Source: Flavobacteriia bacterium (GTDB lineage Bacteria; Bacteroidota; Bacteroidia; Flavobacteriales; Weeksellaceae). From it: 64,000 bases of DNA. Location of the stretch: assembly GCA_015999765.1 (NCBI GenBank), contig JAECQR010000002.1:124001-188000 (forward strand), read 5' to 3'. The notes beneath the pieces are model-generated. The model worked only from the letters and a program-made list of their open reading frames with translations, was not told where the DNA came from and searched no databases. Position numbers and translations under genes: made by a program. Below, one piece after another: positions 59,235 through 64,000 of the stretch. Within the stretch, counting starts at the first letter, position 1. Every line of letters starts with the position of its first letter.

Positions 59235-59242
59235 TAAATTTG
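59235..59242 (+). promoter_or_regulatory. -7 box of ppc, 4 bases before ATG
   Basis: TAAATTTG, then TTAG, then the ATG at 59247: same 4-base spacing as for the helicase, murF and FUSC genes. No TTG at the proper -33 distance was found. Confidence 0.58.
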
Positions 59243-59246
59243 TTAG

Positions 59247-61787
59247 ATGCAAAACGAAGAGAAAGCCGAAAAATTCAGACAGATCGTCGAGAATAAGTTC
59301 CAGATTTACAACTCACTATTTATGAGTTTGCCTTACGATAAAATGACCAATATCGGCATGTTGCTGCCCTTTTTGTATGAAGAAAGCAAAGCCGGATACG
59401 AACAGGGAAAAAGTCCGGAAGAAATTGTAGAAGAGTTTTTCGGTAAACATACCGAACTGGAAACTGAAGAACAGAAAACCGAACTGCTTTTTAAAATCAT
59501 TCAGTATATCGAGAGGCAGGTCGTGCTTTTCGACAGTATCGAAGACGCTGCATTTCCCGGACTTCATTCGGAAAGTGAAGCCGGAACACTCCTGCAACTC
59601 CACGAACGTGCTTTGCAGGAACATCAGCTGGAAGCGGCGAGAAAGAAAATAAAAGATTTTGCAGTAAGGGTGGTCTTCACGGCGCATCCGACTCAGTTTT
59701 ACCCGAATTCTGTACAGCGCATTTTGCACGATCTGCGATCAGCAATTATGAAAGATTCGGTGACGGAAATCGATATGCTTCTGCAGCAGCTCGGTAAAAC
59801 ACCGTTTCTGAACAGAGAAAAACCTACGCCGCTGGATGAGGCGATGAGCATTATTTTTTACCTCAGATATGTATATTACGATTCCATCGGGGAGCTTTAC
59901 AGAAAGATAAAAAACTCTTTTGGGAATGATCATTTTGTTCCGCCTCACGATATTTTTCAGCTGGGATTCTGGCCCGGGGGTGACCGCGACGGAAATCCTT
60001 TCGTAACAGCTGAAATAACGCAGAAAGTGGCTAACGAACTACATATTTCAATTCTTAAATCCTATTATGAGCACCTGAAAAACCTTAGAAGAAGACTGAG
60101 TTTCCGCGGTGTTTCTGAAATTCTCGAGCAGTTGAGTCATGAACTTTACGATGCGATTTTCAAAGAAGAAAAAATCACAACGGAGCATATTTTAGACAGG
60201 ATAAATGAAGCGGACCATATTCTGACCGCGCAGCATAACGGACTTTTCAGAAATCTTCTGGAGGATTTCAAAGACCGCGTAAGAATCTTCGGAACCCATT
60301 TTGCAACACTGGATATCCGCCAGGACAGCCGCGTTCATCAAAGCGTAATCGATGAAATTATCGCCAAAAAATCCGGACTCGATTTACAGAATATCACCAC
60401 CGGAAATAAAATAGAATGGCTGTTGGAAACAGATGTTGTTTTAGACCCGAACGATTTCGAAGGGATTACCAAAGACACGCTTGAAAACATTTATAATATC
60501 AGAAATATTCAGAAAAATAATGGATCAAGAGGCCTCAGCCGGTATATTATTTCAAATTCTGATGAGGTGAAAGATGTGCTGAATGTGTTTGGAATGTTCA
60601 GGCTTTGCGGTTATAGCGAAGAGGAAATCAACATCGATATCGTTCCGCTTTTCGAAACGATGGAAGGGTTGGATGCCGGTGAAAACGTAATGAAAGCACT
60701 GTATGAACTCCCGGTTTACAGAAAACATTTGGAAAGACGAGGAAACGCACAGACCATTATGCTTGGTTTTTCCGACGGTACCAAAGACGGCGGCTATCTG
60801 AAAGCCAACTGGGAAATCTATGAGACCAAAGAGCAGCTGACGAAAATTTCTGATGCAAACAATATTAAAGTCATTTTCTTCGACGGACGCGGAGGCCCGC
60901 CAGCGAGAGGAGGAGGGAAAACCCACGATTTCTACGCTTCTCAGGGAAACACCATTGCGAACAATAAAATAGAAATCACGATTCAGGGACAGACAATTAC
61001 GAGTGTTTTCGGAAATAAAGACCAGGCAAAATATAATTTCGAACAGCTTTTAACTGCCGGAATTGAAAACGATGTCTTCAAAAATTCAAAGAAAGAAATA
61101 ACAGAAAAGGAAAGAAATCTCATTCAGGAACTGGCAGAAATCAGTTTCAGAAAATATTCGGATTTAAAAGCCCACCAGATGTTTGTGCCGTATCTGCAGG
61201 AAATGAGCACGCTGGAATATTATGGAAGAACCAATATCGGCAGCCGCCCGAGCAAAAGAGGCGGCACTAATGAACTGAAGTTCGAGGATCTCCGTGCGAT
61301 TCCGTTCGTAGGCTCTTGGAGCCAGCTGAAACAGAATGTTCCGGGGTTTTTCGGATTTGGTTTTGCTTTGAATGAACTGAAAATACAGGGAAGGTTTGAC
61401 GAGGTGCACGCGCTTTACAAAGGGTCGGATTTCTTTAAAACCTTGGTGCTGAATTCCATGATGAGCATGAATAAATCGTATTTTCCGCTCACATATTACA
61501 TGAAAAACAATGAGAAATTCGGAAGTTTCTGGAATATCCTTTTTGAAGAATATGAACTTTCAAAATCAATGATGCTGGAACTTACAGGTTTCAAAATGCT
61601 GATGGAAGAGGAACCGTTTTCGAGAAAATCGGTCAAGATCAGGGAGAAAATCGTGCTTCCGCTGTTGAGCATTCAGCAATATGCGCTGATGAAAATCCAA
61701 AAAGACGAAGGCAACCGCGAAGCTTACGAAAAACTGGTGATGCGGTCGCTGTTTGGGAATATTAATGCGAGCAGGAATTCAGCGTAG
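59247..61787 (+). CDS. ppc: Phosphoenolpyruvate carboxylase
   Basis: 846 residues. The catalytic His region is VVFTAHPTQFYPNSVQRI; also GFWPGGDRDGNPFVTAE, FATLDIRQDSRVH, MLGFSDGTKDGGYLKANWEIY, and the Gly-rich loop FFDGRGGPPARGGGKTHDF. The C-terminal region has SNIGSRPSKRG-like sequence (TNIGSRPSKRGGTNELKFEDLRAIPFVGSWSQ). It makes oxaloacetate from PEP and bicarbonate, refilling the citric acid cycle. The C-terminus (SLFGNINASRNSA) is shorter than in the enterobacterial enzyme, as is usual in this phylum. Followed after 10 bases by a DUF2200 gene, likely co-transcribed. Confidence 0.97.
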   Translation: MQNEEKAEKFRQIVENKFQIYNSLFMSLPYDKMTNIGMLLPFLYEESKAGYEQGKSPEEIVEEFFGKHTELETEEQKTELLFKIIQYIERQVVLFDSIEDAAFPGLHSESEAGTLLQLHERALQEHQLEAARKKIKDFAVRVVFTAHPTQFYPNSVQRILHDLRSAIMKDSVTEIDMLLQQLGKTPFLNREKPTPLDEAMSIIFYLRYVYYDSIGELYRKIKNSFGNDHFVPPHDIFQLGFWPGGDRDGNPFVTAEITQKVANELHISILKSYYEHLKNLRRRLSFRGVSEILEQLSHELYDAIFKEEKITTEHILDRINEADHILTAQHNGLFRNLLEDFKDRVRIFGTHFATLDIRQDSRVHQSVIDEIIAKKSGLDLQNITTGNKIEWLLETDVVLDPNDFEGITKDTLENIYNIRNIQKNNGSRGLSRYIISNSDEVKDVLNVFGMFRLCGYSEEEINIDIVPLFETMEGLDAGENVMKALYELPVYRKHLERRGNAQTIMLGFSDGTKDGGYLKANWEIYETKEQLTKISDANNIKVIFFDGRGGPPARGGGKTHDFYASQGNTIANNKIEITIQGQTITSVFGNKDQAKYNFEQLLTAGIENDVFKNSKKEITEKERNLIQELAEISFRKYSDLKAHQMFVPYLQEMSTLEYYGRTNIGSRPSKRGGTNELKFEDLRAIPFVGSWSQLKQNVPGFFGFGFALNELKIQGRFDEVHALYKGSDFFKTLVLNSMMSMNKSYFPLTYYMKNNEKFGSFWNILFEEYELSKSMMLELTGFKMLMEEEPFSRKSVKIREKIVLPLLSIQQYALMKIQKDEGNREAYEKLVMRSLFGNINASRNSA

Positions 61788-61797
61788 ATTATAAAAG

Positions 61798-62154
61798 ATG
61801 AATACGAACAACACCCGCGTTTACAGAATGACTTTTGCCAGTGTATATCCGCACTATATTGCGAAAGCAGAAAAGAAAGGCCGCACCAAAGCGGAGGTGG
61901 ATGAAATTATTTTCTGGCTTACCGGTTACGATGAAAAGGCCTTAGCTACAATCATTGATGATCAAACCAATTTCGAAGATTTCTTTGCTCATGCACCGCA
62001 ACTTCATCCCAATGTTTCAAAAATCACGGGTGTAATCTGCGGCTACCGCGTGGAAGATATCGAAGATCAACTTATGCAGAAGATCCGTTATCTGGATAAA
62101 CTGATTGATGAACTGGCAAAAGGAAAAACGATGGAGAAGATTTTGAGGACATGA
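61798..62154 (+). CDS. DUF2200 protein
   Basis: 118 residues, full length for the family. [38 protein letters not shown] and [41 protein letters not shown] are the highly conserved blocks. Cytoplasmic; no function established. The gene starts 10 bases after ppc. Confidence 0.94.
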   Translation: MNTNNTRVYRMTFASVYPHYIAKAEKKGRTKAEVDEIIFWLTGYDEKALATIIDDQTNFEDFFAHAPQLHPNVSKITGVICGYRVEDIEDQLMQKIRYLDKLIDELAKGKTMEKILRT

Positions 62155-62289
62155 AATCCTCGTTTTGAATGTGAAAAAAAATCAGGCGCGTGTGGTCGCT
62201 TTTCGTAACTTTAACTGTTGCAATTTATTAGAACATATCGGGGAAGCTGAAAACCGGATAGAGTAGGCCGAAAAACAAAAAACACAAAT

Positions 62290-62562
62290 ATGCCTAAGTA
62301 CGTCATCGAAAGAGAAATTCCAGGAGCCGGAACGCTGACTCCGGAACAGCTGAAAGCAATTTCGCAAACTTCCTGCGGAGTATTAGACCAAATGGGACCA
62401 AAAATTCAGTGGGTCCACAGTTATGTCACCACCGACAAAATTTACTGTATTTACAATGCTCCCAATGAGGAAATGGTGCGCGAACATGCAGCTCAGGGCG
62501 GTTTCCCGGCCAATTCTGTGAGCAAAGTCTCGACCATAATTGATCCCACCACTGCTGAATAA
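62290..62562 (+). CDS. DUF4242 (SCO4226-like) small protein
   Basis: 90 residues. PKYVIEREIPGAGTLTPEQLKAIS and WVHSYVTTDKIYCIYNAPNEEMVREHA are family signatures. A characterised homologue from Streptomyces binds nickel and forms a ferredoxin-like dimer; the role here is unknown. Separated from DUF2200 by 135 bases, with a bidirectional terminator downstream. Confidence 0.92.
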   Translation: MPKYVIEREIPGAGTLTPEQLKAISQTSCGVLDQMGPKIQWVHSYVTTDKIYCIYNAPNEEMVREHAAQGGFPANSVSKVSTIIDPTTAE

Positions 62563-62590
62563 TAAATCAGAACATTACTCAAATCAGCCA

Positions 62591-62618
62591 AAAAGACCTT
62601 CACAACTGAAGGTCTTTT
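62591..62618. terminator. Bidirectional terminator
   Basis: AAAAGACCTTCA and TGAAGGTCTTTT are perfect complements around CAAC. Serves the DUF4242 gene (+) and the subtilase gene (-). Confidence 0.9.
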
Positions 62619-62622
62619 ATAT

Positions 62623-64000
62623 TTATTGCTTGATAAGCTTTTCAATGTGCTCACCGGTACCGGTTATTATTTTCACAAAGTAAATACCTGTACTCAGTCT
62701 TTCAATATTATAGGTTTTCGAATCCTGAAGGTTCTGAATTTTTCGTCCTAAAGTATCGTAGATTTCGACAGATAAAACTTTTTCGGAAGTTTCAACGGTA
62801 AAATAACTGACTGCAGGATTCGGATAAATTTTAATTCCTGATTTGGTATTGCTTTCTGCAGTGGCCAATTGGGCATCGCTTAGGGTTTGCGCAAAATTCA
62901 GGATTCCGTAACCCATCTGCGCGGTATAACCTGGATAAAGTGACGCATTTTCCCTGAGAAGATTTCTTAAAACCGGTAAAGGTCTGTTCGGAACGGCCTG
63001 AATCAGACACGCCACGCCGCCTGCAGCAAGTGGAGTTGCGAATGAAGTTCCGCTTCCTGAAGTCGCACCGTTATTGTAACCCATTGCAGTATCTGTTCCG
63101 CGTGCACTGGCATCCGGCTTTATTACACCCACCGAATTAGGTCCGTATGATGAAAAAGAAGAACTAGCACCTGTAGAAGTAACACCACCGATGGTGAAAA
63201 CTTTTTCATTATCTGCTGGTGTGATGATGTATTTCCAGGGCTTCAGCGCTTCATTTCCAGCGGCCGCGAGTACGAAAATTCCTTTTTCTACCGCGATTTG
63301 CGCAGTTCGCGCAATAAATGAAGTGCTGCCATTCATGTCGGAGTACAGCAGGTTATATCGGCTGTCATCAAAATCATAATATCCCAATGAGGTCGAAATA
63401 ATATCAACTCCTTTTCTGTCGGCTTCTTCGGCGGCCTCTGTCCAATAGATCATTTCCTCAGGAATTTCGTTGTAGGCGTCTTCGGTGGCGTAAAGGTAGA
63501 AATCTGCATCTGGCGCTGAGCCTACATACTGGTTCTGCACATAACCAGCAATCACGCCCAGACAGTAGGAGCCGTGATTATTGAGTGCGGTACTGTAAAT
63601 ATCATTGTTCTTACTGATAAAATTATACCCGCCTTTAATCTGTCCGTTGTTTCGGATTCGTGCAAAAGCTGATCCTGTATTTACGGTTGGAAATCCGGTG
63701 TCGATCACCGCGATCGTTACTCCAGTTCCTGTATATCCTGAAACATGCAGTGGACGAAGATTGATCTGGTTGATTTGGGAAAGTCCTGTTCCGTAATTAA
63801 AATCGGTTTTACCAATGGTATTATTAAAGACTTCGAACTTATTTACCTTTTCAGGATTTGTTTTTCCGCCACCTGTAGGATGTTTAATGAAGCGTTCTAC
63901 CGACTGAACGTAAGGCTGTGCCTGAATCGTTGCAATTTGGGCAGTGGTTGCATTTACCGCGACACCGTTCATCCATTTCGAATAATCTGTTACGGTGAAA
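62623..64000 (-). CDS. Secreted S8 subtilase with T9SS C-terminal sorting domain, partial
   Basis: The frame is open to the window edge, so the N-terminus (signal and part of the propeptide) is missing; the ATG at 63972 is internal. About 459 residues remain. The propeptide end (QPYVQSVERFIKH) is followed by the peptidase S8 domain with the catalytic Asp in VAVIDTGFPTV, His in NNHGSYCLGVIAGYV and Ser in SGSGTSFATPLAAGG. The last 75 residues are a type A T9SS sorting domain (IKIYPNPAVSYFTVET, VEIYDTLGRKIQNL, STGIYFVKI), so the PorU/PorV system encoded at 30.9-36 kb is expected to export and anchor it. Extracellular protease. Single gene. Confidence 0.93.
   Translation of the reverse strand, partial: FTVTDYSKWMNGVAVNATTAQIATIQAQPYVQSVERFIKHPTGGGKTNPEKVNKFEVFNNTIGKTDFNYGTGLSQINQINLRPLHVSGYTGTGVTIAVIDTGFPTVNTGSAFARIRNNGQIKGGYNFISKNNDIYSTALNNHGSYCLGVIAGYVQNQYVGSAPDADFYLYATEDAYNEIPEEMIYWTEAAEEADRKGVDIISTSLGYYDFDDSRYNLLYSDMNGSTSFIARTAQIAVEKGIFVLAAAGNEALKPWKYIITPADNEKVFTIGGVTSTGASSSFSSYGPNSVGVIKPDASARGTDTAMGYNNGATSGSGTSFATPLAAGGVACLIQAVPNRPLPVLRNLLRENASLYPGYTAQMGYGILNFAQTLSDAQLATAESNTKSGIKIYPNPAVSYFTVETSEKVLSVEIYDTLGRKIQNLQDSKTYNIERLSTGIYFVKIITGTGEHIEKLIKQ

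Noticed and set aside
1-64000. Phage, integrative element, defence island or biosynthetic cluster
   Set aside because: No integrase, transposase, restriction, toxin-antitoxin or synthase genes were seen; the phosphopantetheinyl transferase stands alone.

Overview
The window looks like chromosomal DNA of a flavobacterium, most likely of the Chryseobacterium/Kaistella group (Weeksellaceae). The evidence is Sus-type starch-use proteins, type IX secretion and gliding genes (porU, porV, gldJ), an S46 peptidase, a C-terminal type IX sorting domain on a subtilase, AT-rich intergenic DNA, and promoters of the Bacteroidetes type (TTG, about 19 bases, TAnnTTTG). Nothing here looks like a prophage, integrative element, CRISPR array or insertion sequence. 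Most genes are core metabolism and envelope genes.

Layout. 1-8.4 kb: the distal part of a starch/maltodextrin locus, with two SusE/SusF-like surface proteins, a GH97 alpha-glucosidase (SusB type), a GH13 cyclomaltodextrinase/neopullulanase (SusA type), a small NTF2-like protein and an MFS sugar transporter. Together they bind, cut and import starch oligomers. 8.4-8.9 kb: a 15-unit, 21-bp tandem repeat. 8.9-11.2 kb: pirin, an FMN reductase and a DUF808 membrane protein. 11.2-17.8 kb: purine synthesis (purM, purN, purH, purD, guaA), preceded by a structured leader. 17.8-20.5 kb: a lipoprotein, a DEAD-box-type helicase and an SGNH hydrolase. 20.6-25.3 kb: a candidate small RNA, three paralogous secreted proteins, and a divergent membrane-anchored TPR/helix-turn-helix regulator. 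25.3-31 kb: ahcY, a frameshifted DUF1826-like gene, a phosphopantetheinyl transferase and an FUSC-type membrane protein. 31-40 kb: porV, porU, gldJ, murF, NUDIX and SRPBCC genes. 40-41.4 kb: an ABC ATPase and three tRNAs. 41.4-52.6 kb: an amidase, aspA, an M16 peptidase, a candidate small transcript, an S46 peptidase, a metal P-type ATPase and two unknown genes. 52.8-56.2 kb: glgB-glgA. 56.3-64 kb: an L,D-transpeptidase, a PDZ aspartyl protease, ppc, DUF2200, DUF4242 and the C-terminal part of a secreted subtilase.

The most interesting unexplained signals are non-coding. There are two copies of a dispersed element with conserved ends and completely different but self-complementary centres (4334-4424 and 16017-16113). 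There are two compact transcription units with promoter and terminator but no ordinary gene (about 20600-20748 and 47126-47269), and a hairpin leader in front of purM. Four genes have the -7 box exactly four bases before the ATG, which suggests leaderless mRNAs. The 21-bp repeat is an almost perfect heptapeptide-encoding array readable on both strands. None of these could be compared with databases here.
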